Of a stretch of 64,000 nt of DNA, positions 11,928 to 22,705 are shown one piece after another. Position numbers and translations under genes: made by a program. The notes under the pieces are model-generated. The model worked only from the letters and a program-made list of their open reading frames with translations, made no database searches and was not told the DNA's origin. Each line of letters starts with the position of its first letter. Within the stretch, counting starts at the first letter, position 1. Source of the DNA: Linderina pennispora (taxonomy: Eukaryota > Kickxellomycota > Kickxellomycetes > Kickxellales > Kickxellaceae); contig NW_024468252.1 in assembly GCF_002104995.1 (NCBI RefSeq), positions 372,001-436,000 of the forward strand, given 5' to 3'.

Positions 11928-12137
11928 TGTTGGACACTAGTCGATGGACTACAGTTAGTCCTAAATCGGCAAGTCACTGTGAGGAAAATCCTGACTAGAC
12001 AACCCACCAACTACGTGATGTTGAGTTTCTCTCAGAAAGAACTATTTCTTTTTCTGACTCTTTTATCGGTTTAGCCGCTTAGTATTTTCTCATTTCTTAT
12101 TTATAAAACTTTGCGTATAACGCCTCAGTTTACTTTA
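11928..12137. mobile_element. LTR-like insertion (candidate solo LTR), left arm only
   Basis: A 210-bp block starting TGTTGGACAC sits between two copies of CAATG (11923-11927 and 12138-12142). The right arm has the empty site with a single CAATG (minus strand, 60040-60044). A 5-bp target duplication, a TG start and an internal TTATTTATAAAAC promoter-like stretch fit a solo LTR. The 3' end is not a clean CA unless two bases are shared with the duplication. No internal retrotransposon genes are present. Confidence 0.7.
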
Positions 12138-12289
12138 CAATGCCATTAAAGCCTGGAGGATAATAACGCAGTTTATATATCCAATGCCTGGAATGTGAAT
12201 GCCTCAATATCAGTGTCGCACTTTTGTGCCATCGCTGAAGTGGTATGTTAATATTAGTGTTTATTATTCAGGAATCACGAAACACTGTT

Positions 12290-13330
12290 CTACACCTTGA
12301 CAACGCTCTTGCCAAAGCTCTTACCGTCAAACAGGTTCAGAACTGCCTGAGGAGCGTTCTCCAGACCAGTGGTCTCATCGATGCGGTACCGAAGCTTGCC
12401 TTCCTTGTACAGTTTGCCAACTTCAGTGACAAAATCGCTCTCAACTTGTGTTCCAGCGTACTTGGGAAGAAACAGCCCTTGGAATATAGCAGCCTTGATC
12501 AGGATATTAAAGGTATTTTTGAGACCATATGCCTCGTCAGCCGACTTGACGTTGTACTGGGAAATCATACCACAGGAAACAATGCGAGCACCAAAGTTGA
12601 TGTTGGCCAGAGCAGCATCGAGGAACTTGCCACCGACGTTGTCAAAGTAGATGTCAATGCCCTCAGGAGCAGCCTGCTTGATTGCCTCGGTGAAGGTTCC
12701 GCATGTCTTGTAGTTGAAGGCAGCGTCGGCACCAATGCTCTTGACAAGTTCAACCTTGTCGTCTGAGCCAGCAACACCAACAACCCGCAGACCACGAGCT
12801 TTGGCAAGCTGAACGACAATCTGGCCAACAGCACCCGACGCCGAAGAAACGAGGATGGTCTCACCAGCCTTTGGCTTACCAATCGTGGTCAGACCGACAA
12901 AGGCAGTGAATGATGCCATACCGAAGACTGTAATAAAGTCGCGGGCATTGTCAATAGTACTGTGTGGAAGCCTGCGCACAGCAGCAGCATCCGCAACTGA
13001 CTTGGTCTCCCAGGGTGCTACTTTAATATAGACGATATCACCTTCAACAATGTCAGTGCTGGTTGATGCCTCCACAACAGCGACACCAAAGTTGGAAATC
13101 GGCTCATTAAGCTCATAGCGGGGGACATAGCTGTTTGTAGCGCCGGTCAGACGACCACGCTGGTACGGATCAACAGAAAGATAGAGGTTGCGGACCAAAA
13201 CCTGGTTCTCCTTAAGTGAGTCCTTAGTGGGGGCCGGGGCGGACACGACCTTGAAGTTGTCGAGGCTCGGGGCGCCGCTAGGTGAGTACTTGTTGGCTAG
13301 GACGCGAGTGATAGAGTTTTCAGATGTCAT
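12290..13330 (-). CDS. MDR-family NADPH-dependent alkenal/one reductase (left copy)
   Basis: A 346-residue zinc-independent medium-chain dehydrogenase/reductase of the leukotriene B4 dehydrogenase / prostaglandin reductase / plant double-bond reductase type. These enzymes reduce the C=C bond of enals and enones with NADPH in the cytosol. Visible motifs are RNLYLSVDPYQRGR near the N-terminus, the nucleotide-binding stretch SSASGAVGQIVVQLAK (about residues 162-177), and YFDNVGG, typical of this subfamily. No catalytic or structural zinc ligands are seen. The right copy (58852-59892) has the same length, but identical blocks alternate with strongly diverged ones. The upstream sequences of the two copies are unrelated, so expression probably differs. 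Physiological substrate unknown. Confidence 0.88.
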   Translation of the reverse strand: MTSENSITRVLANKYSPSGAPSLDNFKVVSAPAPTKDSLKENQVLVRNLYLSVDPYQRGRLTGATNSYVPRYELNEPISNFGVAVVEASTSTDIVEGDIVYIKVAPWETKSVADAAAVRRLPHSTIDNARDFITVFGMASFTAFVGLTTIGKPKAGETILVSSASGAVGQIVVQLAKARGLRVVGVAGSDDKVELVKSIGADAAFNYKTCGTFTEAIKQAAPEGIDIYFDNVGGKFLDAALANINFGARIVSCGMISQYNVKSADEAYGLKNTFNILIKAAIFQGLFLPKYAGTQVESDFVTEVGKLYKEGKLRYRIDETTGLENAPQAVLNLFDGKSFGKSVVKV

Positions 13331-14062
13331 ATTGGGTGCTCAGCTTCGAATTATAATCTTGGTTATGTGAGGTGTCTGGTCTTTAGATGATGTGATGGTG
13401 GTTTAAATATTTATTACAAATGAATGTATTTAGATATATGCCTGGAGCGACTGATGTTGTCATAAAACGAGACAGTTCAACAACACTTGAAGCGAATAAC
13501 AGGCAAGATGTTCTGCTGATGACAAATCGTTAAAGATAAGGGGGTGCAAAAATGCGGTGTTCGGAATGGCCGAGTATCCGCCTGTAATTAGTAATACACA
13601 CTCCACATGTATTTGCATTCTTTGGCTCGGCACCGACATTCCATGCGCTTAGCTATGTAGTCCGATAAAACGTTAATCGATTTAGTTGTGCTTGTACCTG
13701 CCCTGCATATATTTTGTTGTTACTGAGGAGAGCTACACTCATGCTAAGCTTCATTATACTCTTGCCAATGCTCACTGCTCAAGAATCGTTCTCTACTTCC
13801 TTGGTTTCATAAACCTTGTACTGGATCTTGCGTTCCAGATAGAGCTGAGAGACTTCATTTGTGTAGCCGACTCTGCGCTGTGCTGTGTGGTGGTCCAAAG
13901 TAAGCAATCCCTGGATCGTGGCACGTATGTGGATAAGTGCGCCCAGTCTCTTGTTTCCATACACAGCATCGGATAAGCCGGCGCCAGTTTGTGAAATGGG
14001 CACACGCTATCCAATACTTGATTTATTATCCAAGACAGACATGGCCCCCTTTGATTACATGC
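13331..14062. other. Intergenic spacer between reductase and enoyl-CoA hydratase
   Basis: AT-rich DNA just outside the left inverted-repeat arm. It holds the promoter of the left reductase and the 3' flank of the hydratase. I see no conserved open frame or RNA gene. It has no match to the sequence upstream of the right reductase. Confidence 0.5.
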
Positions 14063-15104
14063 TTACTCGTGGGTGAAGTTAGGCTTGCGCTTCTCGGCAA
14101 ACGCACCCATGCCCTCCTTCTGGTCCTTAGTGGCGAATGTGGCCTGGAACAGACGACGCTCAAAGTGCAGACCCGACGAAAGGTTAAGCTCGTACGCCTG
14201 GTTGACAGCCTCCTTGGCCATCTGCACCGAGACAGCGCCCTTGGACGCAATCTTGGTTGCAGTCTTAATAGTCTCCTGCAGCAGGGTCTCAGGCGGGAAC
14301 ACGGCGCTAACCAGTCCCAGAGTCTTTGCCTCCTGGGCATCCAAGTTGACTGAGCCCGCCAGGATCATCTCCATGGCCTTTGACTTGCCCACAGCGCGAG
14401 TCAGGCGCTGGGTGCCGCCAGCACCCGGAATGGTGCCAAGGTTAATCTCGGGCTGGCCAAACACAGCCTTCTCGCCGGCGTAAATGATGTCGCACATCAT
14501 GGCTAGCTCGCAGCCGCCACCAAGCGCATATCCGTTGACTGCGGCCAGCAGGGGCTTGCGCAGCTTGTTGATCTGCTCGACCCAGTGGCCGAGGAAGTTG
14601 GACTTGTAGTTGTCAATGAACTCGGTATCCTTCATTTCCTTGATGTCGGCGCCCGCAGCAAATGCACGCTCGCTGCCCGTCAGGACAATGGCGCCGATGC
14701 CGGAGTCGTTATCGAAGCGGGCCAGCGCGTCGTTGATCTCGTGAAACAGCTCGCTGCACAGGGCGTTCAGGGCCTTTGGCCGGTTCAGCGTGATGATCGC
14801 GACACGACCTTGCGTCTCAGTCTTGATCATGTTGTAGGCTGGAGCCTCGGTCGACACTACAGGAGATGTGCGTGTGGGTTCAGCAAGCATTGTCATGTTA
14901 ATTAGCACAAGTACCGTCCGAGGCGTGTAGAACTGACGTCAAAAGAGAGAGATGGGTGTGCAGTAAACCCTAATATCAGCTATTGCTTAACGGATAGAGC
15001 CCCCTTTGGTCCTTACCAAAACGCATGGTGCGAGCAGCACGCATGGCAGTCGACGCCACAGCGGCCTTCCGGGTGAGCGGGGACGAGACGATAGAGCGGA
15101 ACAT
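14063..15104 (-). CDS. Mitochondrial enoyl-CoA hydratase
   Basis: Two exons: 15104-15017 and 14856-14063. They are joined by a 160-bp phase-1 intron (GTAAGG donor, TGTAG acceptor, CTAAT-type branch region), giving 293 residues. Exon 1 encodes a basic, Ser/Ala/Arg-rich presequence ([18 protein letters not shown]) typical of mitochondrial import. The body is a crotonase: an AGADIKEM oxyanion-hole segment, [11 protein letters not shown] with the first catalytic Glu, and [19 protein letters not shown] with the second. It hydrates trans-2-enoyl-CoA in mitochondrial beta-oxidation. The longer frame that starts inside the intron at 14908 lacks the presequence and is rejected. It shares a divergent promoter of about 480 bp with the eL24 gene. 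Confidence 0.92.
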
Positions 15105-15583
15105 GGCAATCGATTGAGAGTTAAAGCGATGGTTGCAAGAGTTTGAGAATAAAAGAGGTATACCAAAGGAGCAAAGGCGATGCAGAGGCGAAGAAGGAAT
15201 GCGTTCAGTGATGCTTGTCAGGCATATTCCCCTTGTCCCGCACTGGCCATTCCCACGGAATTCGCTATCCAGTGCTTATCTCGGAGGCACCAAAAAATTC
15301 ACACGTGCAGATGCATTCAAGACCCGCGTGGTAGCGCAGCCAGTTCTGCCATCGTCATGCACCCGCCTGCTGCACAAATCGGTAATGCAGTCCAGCCGCG
15401 CAACACCCAAAATCAGTATCATGCAATCAGCTGATCTTGATCTAGCACACGCAATTTCGCAAAGACACAGCGAACAGGCAGCAGTTTGGCTGCTGACACC
15501 AGGCGCATACTTGCACGAAATAGCTGCATAGCCAGACGGGACCTTTCTCTTCAAAAAGTCGACTCTTCGAATAATCCAACACT
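15105..15583. promoter_or_regulatory. Divergent promoter between enoyl-CoA hydratase and eL24
   Basis: A 479-bp interval between two start codons facing away from each other. No conserved open frame is evident, so it should hold both promoters. I could not name specific factor sites with confidence. Confidence 0.5.
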
Positions 15584-16516
15584 ATGAAGTACGTTTTCGA
15601 TGATGATGGATACGCCGCTGCTAGGGAAAATAATGCGGATCCGCGAGTGGATGGGGTCATGCTGCTCGAGAGCAGGAGAGGTGCCGCCGAATTACGGGAG
15701 GGCAGAGCATTTCAAGAATGAGAGACCGAGTGAGAAATTGACAGCTTGAAATGAGCAAACCCGACGCATTCTGACATTCGGAATTGGCGCTCAGCACGGA
15801 AATGCACACCCTCCCATTCCGCGGCACCTTCCGATTTCAGCGAGCAATTCCCGCAGCAGCTAGGCAGCAGGACCAGCGCCGTGAGACGTGCATTCCTGCC
15901 AGCGAATAGATAGGCATACACGGGCGCTTATAAACGAATTGTTGTTAACTTTTTGTAGGCTCGAGATTTGCTCCTTCTCCGGGTACAAGATCTACCCCAG
16001 CCGCGGTCGCACCTTCATCCGTGGCGACAGCCGGACCTTCCACTTCCTGAACTCGAAGACCGAGTCGCTGTTCCGCCAGGCGAAGAACCCGCGCAAGATC
16101 GCGTGGACTGTTGTCTTCCGTAAGATGCACCGCAAGGGCATCAGCGAGGAGGTCGCCAAGAAGCGCACCCGCCGCGCTGTCAAGTACAACCGTGCTATCG
16201 TCGGCACCTCGTGGGAGGCCATCAACGCCCGCCGTAACGAGAAGACCGAGGTCCGCTCGGCTGCTCGCGCCGAGGCTGTCAAGAAGGCTAAGGAGCAGCG
16301 CAAGAACGAGGCTGCCAAGAGGAAGGCTGAGCGCGCCAAGGTAAGATGCTGAACACAACATGGCTGGTGTCTGATGTTCCCAAAAGACGGTGTGGACCAT
16401 ACTGCTAACGTTGTCACTTGCTGCATTCCTTTTTGTAGAACCCCACTGCTGACCAGAAGTACAGCAAGCAGCAGGCTCGCGGTGCCTCGACCAAGGTCCA
16501 CGCTACCAGCCGTTAA
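15584..16516 (+). CDS. RPL24: 60S ribosomal protein eL24
   Basis: Three exons: 15584-15588 (only ATGAA), 15959-16340 and 16439-16516, giving 154 residues. The tiny first exon is supported by the junction, which restores MKLEICSFSGYKIYP, the usual eL24 start. Intron 1 is 370 bp (GTACGT donor, TTTTTGTAG acceptor) and intron 2 is 98 bp (GTAAGA, TTTTTGTAG). The body has the family core FHFLNSKTESLF, then RKIAWTVVFR, then a long basic Lys/Arg/Ala-rich helix. It is a component of the large cytosolic ribosomal subunit. Strong codon bias fits high expression. It is convergent with the eIF3b gene, with 179 bp between the stops. Confidence 0.95.
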
Positions 16517-16695
16517 AGATCTTTTTTGTAGCTCCCATGGCACAACATGCCCTCCTTGCTTGTGTTGAACAAATTCCAGCAATGTGGAAAAAAAAAACAT
16601 ACTCTGTACATGTGGAGTGCATATACGGCATGGCATATAATGTAATACGGGCAAAGCTGTCCGCATGTATTGCATTGAATCTGGGAACAAAGCGA

Positions 16696-18909
16696 CTAGG
16701 CGACAACCTCCTCCTTCTCGTCGACAATCTCCTCGACAATCTCCTCGACAATCTGGTCGTCCTCGCCGGCGGCCAGGGGCAGCTTGTAGCCGTTGGCAAG
16801 GGCCTCCTCGGTCTCCTTGGCAAGCTGGGCCTCGACGCTCTCGCGCCAGGTGTCCCACTCGCTGATAAGGCGGCGGCGCTGGGAGATAAGCTCGGCGTCG
16901 GCAGCGTGCAGCTTGCGCTCGTCCTGCTCGTCGAACTCGGTTGAGTAGTTCTTGAGGTTCTTGCGGATCTCGCGCTTCTTGTCGTCGGACAGCAGGGTCT
17001 TGGGGCGCGGGCGCCACAGGATCTGCTTGAAGCGCTCGACGACCTCCTTGCGCAGCTGCTGGCCCTTGAAGTCCCACAGGATGTAGCCGTTCTCCATCGT
17101 GTGCCTCCACGATGACGCCGACGTGATCACGTAGCGGCCGGTCGGGTCCCAGTCGAGATCGGTCACACCGTAGTGCTCCGCAGCGCCCAGCTGAGAGATG
17201 GCATCGCCAGCCACACCGCTCTTGTTGGCGGCAGCCTGGTCAAACTCGACGTCGTAGAACTCGAGATCCCACGCAGTGGTGGTGCGCAGCGTGGCCAGCA
17301 CGATGTGGCGACCGCGCGGCGACCAGCGCAGGGCAGTGGTGTTCTTGCGGTCAAGCGTCTTGAGCAGCTTGAAGCCCTCCTTCTTAACCAGCTTGCCCTT
17401 GCGCTCAAAGGCGTAGAAGCTGACGCTGGTCTTGGCAGCAACCGAGGCCATGCCGCTGGTGTTGGTGGGCGGCGGGGTCGGGTCGTCGGTGTGGATAACG
17501 GCGAAGCGGAAGTTCTCCGAGGTCGGCTCCCAGTCGAAGGCCACAGCACAGTCCTTGAGCTCGATGACGTCGACAGGCACGTCGCGCTCGCCGGTGCGGA
17601 AGATCTCGAGGTTGGTGAACTGCGACTTCTTGGACTTGGTGTAGCGCTGCACGCGCACACACAGCATATTGCCCTCGGGATGCCAGTGCAGCGATGCATT
17701 GGACACACTGAACAGGTTCTTGGTGCGGACCAGGGCCTTGTCGGGCACGCTGATCAGGCTAACGCGGGCCGGCAGGTTGCCCTCCTCGGGCGTCCAGTAT
17801 GCCATCAGCTCAGGCTTGCCGGGCTTGGTGCGCGGGCACCACGCAAAGTCCTGGATGCCCGGGACCTTGATCGACTTCTTGTCGAGCAGGCCCATCGAGG
17901 GGGCCTCGTAGATGGCCACATGCGAGCCCTGCGACATGCGCGCAAAGTACTTCTCGCTGGGCGACCACTTGAAGTGCGGCCAGCTGACCTTGGCGGCCTT
18001 GCCGTCGTCAGTCTTTTGCGGTGCAAACGAGCGCAGCAGCGCACCAGTGTGCGCATCCCACACGCAGAACGTGTTGCCCTCGTCGGCCTCCGTATACGGG
18101 TTCTGGTGCTCGTTGCCGGCGCCCAGCAGCTGGTTGACGGTCTCGACGTTGATGGGCTCGTTGGACCACGTGACAAGGTACCGCTCGTTCGGGCTAAAGT
18201 CAGCGAGCTTGACGCTCAGGTGCACGAAGCGCATCAGCTTCTTCCACGAGGGACCACCCCACAGCACCAGACCCTGGCGGTGGAACGTGCACATGTACGA
18301 GCCCAGCGGCGACCACTGCACGTACGTCTCGGTCCAGTTCGACCGCGAGATAATCTTCTCGGCCGGCTGCGTCTTCTCGTTCCACAGCACCGACAGATCC
18401 TGGTCAGCGTACATGGCGAACTCGTCGCGAGCAAACTCGTCGCCAAGCCACGACTTCAGGTGCTCCTTCTCCACGAACGGCTCCTCGGGCGGGTCCTGGT
18501 ACTTCTCGTCGACCTCGCTGTACTTCTCAATGTCCATGAACGGGTTGACCACCAGAACGTGGGTCTTGTCGAGCTTGAAGCCGCTGAGGTTGCGGATTGC
18601 GTTCTGCGCCGACTCGGCGGTCTCGAACTCGACGAAGGCGAAGCCCTTGGTCTTGTTCTTGCCCTTGACCTCCTCGTGCGGCATGTGGATGCCGTTGTCC
18701 TTGACTGCGCCCGCCTGCTTCTTGAACAGCTTCTTGAGCACAGCAATCAGCTTCTCCTCCTTGCTCTCGTCGACCACAGGCAGATTGTCCACCACCACGA
18801 CATTCTCAAGCGTCTCCTCCTGCTCGGGGACGACAAACTCCCTTTCCAGATCGCTGAAGTCGATGTCAGCCTCGCTGGCTGGCAGATTGGCAATAGTGAA
18901 TCCTGCCAT
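16696..18909 (-). CDS. PRT1: Eukaryotic translation initiation factor 3 subunit b
   Basis: A single uninterrupted frame of 737 residues, close to the usual eIF3b size. An RRM lies at about residues 37-120 (VVVVDNLPVVDE, then KGFAFVEFETAE). It is followed by a WD40-type propeller across roughly 170-600, with repeated segments such as VQWSPLGSYMCTFHRQGLVLWGG and ALRWSPRGRHIVLATL. A charged C-terminal helical region ends in an acidic Glu-rich tail. eIF3b scaffolds the eIF3 complex on the 40S subunit and is essential in yeast. The gene shows no intron and no frameshift and has strong GC-ending codon preference. The long open frame on the opposite strand (17173-18963) is a by-product of that bias. 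Confidence 0.95.
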   Translation of the reverse strand: MAGFTIANLPASEADIDFSDLEREFVVPEQEETLENVVVVDNLPVVDESKEEKLIAVLKKLFKKQAGAVKDNGIHMPHEEVKGKNKTKGFAFVEFETAESAQNAIRNLSGFKLDKTHVLVVNPFMDIEKYSEVDEKYQDPPEEPFVEKEHLKSWLGDEFARDEFAMYADQDLSVLWNEKTQPAEKIISRSNWTETYVQWSPLGSYMCTFHRQGLVLWGGPSWKKLMRFVHLSVKLADFSPNERYLVTWSNEPINVETVNQLLGAGNEHQNPYTEADEGNTFCVWDAHTGALLRSFAPQKTDDGKAAKVSWPHFKWSPSEKYFARMSQGSHVAIYEAPSMGLLDKKSIKVPGIQDFAWCPRTKPGKPELMAYWTPEEGNLPARVSLISVPDKALVRTKNLFSVSNASLHWHPEGNMLCVRVQRYTKSKKSQFTNLEIFRTGERDVPVDVIELKDCAVAFDWEPTSENFRFAVIHTDDPTPPPTNTSGMASVAAKTSVSFYAFERKGKLVKKEGFKLLKTLDRKNTTALRWSPRGRHIVLATLRTTTAWDLEFYDVEFDQAAANKSGVAGDAISQLGAAEHYGVTDLDWDPTGRYVITSASSWRHTMENGYILWDFKGQQLRKEVVERFKQILWRPRPKTLLSDDKKREIRKNLKNYSTEFDEQDERKLHAADAELISQRRRLISEWDTWRESVEAQLAKETEEALANGYKLPLAAGEDDQIVEEIVEEIVDEKEEVVA

Positions 18910-19468
18910 TCTCTCGATATCTGTAAACTAGTTATGCGACGGTATAATCTAGGACTGAAATGATGAAAGAGATTGAAATCTGCCCTCTGATATTTTTTTG
19001 CTGTCCTAGCCCATGCCCGCAAAATTTTCTTTCTCAGCACCACCTGGTTCAGGCACACGGCCAAACGACCAAGATCAGTAAATGTTCGGATTTCTTGATC
19101 AATCAAGGATGTAGCTGGAATTCGGAAGCACATCTATGTATAGTTGCAGGGGCGAGGTTGTAGCCATATGCCATCAAGACCAGTTCCAGCGACAACCTGC
19201 TGTCAGTTGGCTTGTCGGCAGCGAACAAGAGCTATCCATCAATGTCTCTGATGGCCAGAGACAGTGCCTCACCGCGCCGAATAAGCCGGTATATTTTGGC
19301 AGTAATTACTCTTTTTATGAGGATTCGCTTTTAAGTAGCGGCTCCTGCAACAAGGATTAGCTCCTACCCAGCTGGTGCTGTGCGGTTCTTGCCGCTTCGC
19401 AACGCTTAGCCGAGTTGACACAATTCGTGTTTATCAAAAGGTAAAAATGTGCAAGGAACTAGGAAATC
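18910..19468. other. Spacer between eIF3b start and kinase stop
   Basis: Contains the eIF3b promoter and the kinase 3' flank. I see no conserved open frame. Confidence 0.45.
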
Positions 19469-22400
19469 TCAGCAGTAGTAGTAGTTGGTCAGGTCGTCGT
19501 CGTTGTCACCGTAGCCGGTTTTGGCCGAGTAGAAGTGAGACACCTCGTCATCGCAGGCATTGTTGCTGCTGGAATACCCACCGCCATAGTGGTGCCTGTC
19601 GTCATCCATACGGTCGTATCCACCGCGGGATGTGCGCGACAGCTTCGAGTGCATCTCCCGCTCCCACACATGTATCTCACACACAGCTGAGTTTTTGAAA
19701 ATGCCCTCATCCCGTACTGTCGAGGAAACGGAGCCGGAAGGTGACGGCGATTTAGATGCAGTGGGTGAAGAAACCTTGGTCGAGCACACAGACTGCCCAG
19801 CACAAGCTTTTGACATGCGGGCACTTTCCACAATGTCACCACCCCCAATGTCTTCGTCGTCGTGGAGTGGAGATGCGGTAGTGCGACTGGCACAGGCCAC
19901 ACACAGCCCGTCGTCCTGGGACAGAGCCATGATGCGTGAACTTGCCTTTGTGGTATTCAGCAGGCGGCATACTGGCACACCGACGCACTCGCTGTCAGCA
20001 TGGGCCCCTGCCAACGGTGGCTCGTAGCTTGTTACAGCATTGTTGGTGTGGCGGCGTCGGGGCTTGATCGTGACAGATCCCAAGAACGGGTGCTCGAGCG
20101 CCTGTGAAGCCGTCGGCCGGCACTGGGGCTTGGCCTGCAGGGCCCAGCGCAGTAAGTCGGCGGCATGGAGGACTGCCAGAGGCACACGACCGAGCTTGCG
20201 GGGGGTTGAGGAGCCCGTCGAGCTACTGGACTGCGTCGACGCGGTGGGGCGTATAACCGAGACAGCAAACGCTGGCTTCTTGGACTTGGAGCACGCGTAG
20301 CGGCTGCTGGAGTGGGTATTGGGGGCCGACTCCAAGATCTCCGGCAGGCTGTTGCCACGGGTGGCACCATACGTGGTTGGGTCGCGGGAGGACAAGTGTA
20401 CTGGGGTGGTACTGGGGGACAGGTAGTAGCCAGTGCTGTTAGGGTAGCTGGTCTCTATGCCGCTGTCAATGTCAATGTCGCAGGCGCCAATGCTGTGTGC
20501 GTACCGGGGCTCGTTTTCTGCCTTGCTGGTGCTGACGTAGCAGCCCAGCTGTGAAGTCGAGTAGCTATTGCGGCTGTAGAACGTCTGGCCAGTGGGGCGG
20601 CCGGCATCAGGCAACATGTCCGTATCATCCATGTCGCAGTATCCGCTGTACATGGATGACCCGCCGCCAACGAAAGCAGCAGCAAAGGCAGCAGCCTCGT
20701 TGTCCTCGTCGGAGTATGTGTGTGTGTGGCGTGGCATATAGGACCTGGGTGAGCTGGACGGATGTTGGGCAGGCAGCGATATAGTGGTGTGGGCAGTATG
20801 CTCTGCCTGCGGCCGTGGGTCCTCGCCAGCTGCCTTCTTTGCTGGCGGCTTCATATCGTTGGGGATGCTTGACCGGCGGTGTTCTGGCACAGCCTTGGGA
20901 GTGAACGTGGTTTGGCGCTCGATGAACTCGGCCTGGCCGGGGGTGTACTCGTAGGCATCAAGTAGCTCGTCTATCTGCGAAATGATCACGTCGGTGGTGT
21001 CGGAGCGAATCAGAGGGCCGCCCAGCAGACGCAGTTCAACGGTAGGCAGGTAGTTCTGTAGCATCATGCCCAGGACCACACCGGCGCTATATATGTCTGC
21101 ACGCAGGTCCCAGGCCTCACCCGACAGAACCTCAGGCGCAACAAACCCGCATGTGCCACGGCTCGGCAGCCTCCCGCTCTCAGTGGCCGACAGGTCGCAG
21201 GCCAGGCCAAAATCAATCAGCTCAATGTGCGAGGGGTCCTTCGGGTCAGCCATTAGGTTGGTTGGGGTGATATCCAGGTGCGCAATGCCGAGGTGGTGCA
21301 GGTCCTCCAGCGCAATGAACAGCTGGCGCGCCAGGTACGCAATGTCAAACAGGTCACGGCCCTGAATGTTGAGCGGGTTCATGCGCGGGAATACCATTAC
21401 ATGCTTGCTCGAGTTGTCGGCAAATTCGTCCAATAGCTGCATTACATGCTCTGACTCGGTGCCTGCCACCATGTGATAGAACGACAGCTCGCGCTGTGCT
21501 AGCATGCTGTCGTTGACTGTCTTGAAAACCACACGCTTCCAGCCGTTGACGCGGATGCCAAATTCCACTTTGGAAAGGTCGGTCTACATGGAGATGGAGT
21601 TGACTCGGGAGAACTAGTTAGATCGGGTGCTGATAACAGGGTAGCCGGGGGAGGTCATATGGCTTTGTGGAGATTTCTGGGATCAACAGGCCCACCACAC
21701 AACAGCAGTCCCAGGACTATTCACGCCAGCCCATGGAAACAGCATGTGACACGAAATGGAGCATTGTGAAAGGGCATAGATGAGGCCAGATAAGGACGAG
21801 GGCGGCTGTCGCTGTGTGGGATGAAAGCTGCACTGACGCAAGCACGCTGATAGCTGCGCACGGATAGATGCGGGTCGTGCATGCCCCATTGTGGCAGATA
21901 AGCCCGGTCCAAGCCAAGACATAGAATATCCGCTGGCTTGTGCGGATATGTGGGAAATGCACCGTCCATGTCTTGCATCCTTTTTGGATATTCAGCTGTT
22001 TTTGGGCAGGGGGCTGCCAATGCAGAGCCATGAAACGAAGCGAATATTCCTTGCATGCTGCATATGAAACATCATTTGAGCAGAGCAGCAAATGAGCAGC
22101 ATGGGCTGGCGAAGGGGTAAGGAAAATGGCAAGGGGTAAAAGCGAGGAGAGCTAGCGCCGATGACGTTGGCAAGGTTCAAGCAGCAACTTACAATAATTT
22201 TTGGCTGGTGTGTGTGTACCAGGTATTCGCCCTGCTTCTCGAGCGGACATTCCAGGCGGCGCTCGAACGGGGCAACGTAAACACCATTGCGTCCGTTGCC
22301 AAGGTTCATGCGCAGCCCGCCATTGGGCAGAACTGTATTGATAATCTGGCGAGCTTTCTCTGATGACATCGGGGCCTCATGGCTGTTGGTCTGAACTGCT

Positions 22401-22705
22401 TTGGCTGCCTCGTGGCACAATACTGCCGGCTTGCTCTGCTTGGCCCACCCGAGATGCCGCGCATGCGCTTCGTGGTGGGAGGCGATTGAATGCGTGCGTC
22501 CAAGGTGGATAGGTGGTGAGTCATCGCGGCCGATCTGCTTCGAATCCGCGTGTTCCCGCATTGTCTTCGATGATAAGAGCTTCACGGGATATAGTGGCTC
22601 GTCGCTGTCAATATATGTGAGCGATGCGTCAGAGTTGCGACGGTACCGGCGACAGGATGTGGGCACCGCTTTGGTGCTGCCTGATATTGTTGGGGCTGAT
22701 TCCAT
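19469..22705 (-). CDS. Atypical Ser/Thr protein kinase with large insert (Cdc7-like layout)
   Basis: Exon 1 is 22705-22193 and exon 2 is 21583-19469, joined by a 609-bp phase-0 intron (GTAAGT donor, TGTAG acceptor), giving 875 residues. The kinase core starts near the splice junction. The ATP-binding Lys is in VVFK (about residue 192), the catalytic loop reads HLDITPTNLM (about 273-282), DFG is at about 295, and APEVLSG follows. The usual HRD arginine is Leu, but the catalytic Asp and the Asn are kept. A disordered Ser/Thr-rich insert of roughly 250 residues comes before the last subdomain (LLRWALQAKPQCRPTASQALEHPFL). A long low-complexity tail ends in Tyr and Asp. Split kinase lobes recall Cdc7, but the match is not strong enough to name it. 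Confidence 0.75.

Larger units (their letters stand above)
7966..13312. repeat. Left arm of a large inverted segmental duplication
   Basis: The whole block reappears in reverse complement at 58870-64000. It includes an F-box-like gene, an orphan-family gene, an MDR reductase and their intergenic DNA. Similarity starts at codon 7 of the reductase and continues to the window edge on the other side, so the true arm may extend left of 7966. The two arms differ mainly by scattered substitutions, a diverged reductase, and a 215-bp difference caused by an LTR-like insertion in this arm (11928-12137). Confidence 0.95.

Noticed and set aside
17173-18963. A 596-codon open frame antisense to eIF3b
   Set aside because: The eIF3b frame is clearly conserved. 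The opposite frame is Leu/Val/Arg-rich with no domain and is a by-product of GC-ending codons.
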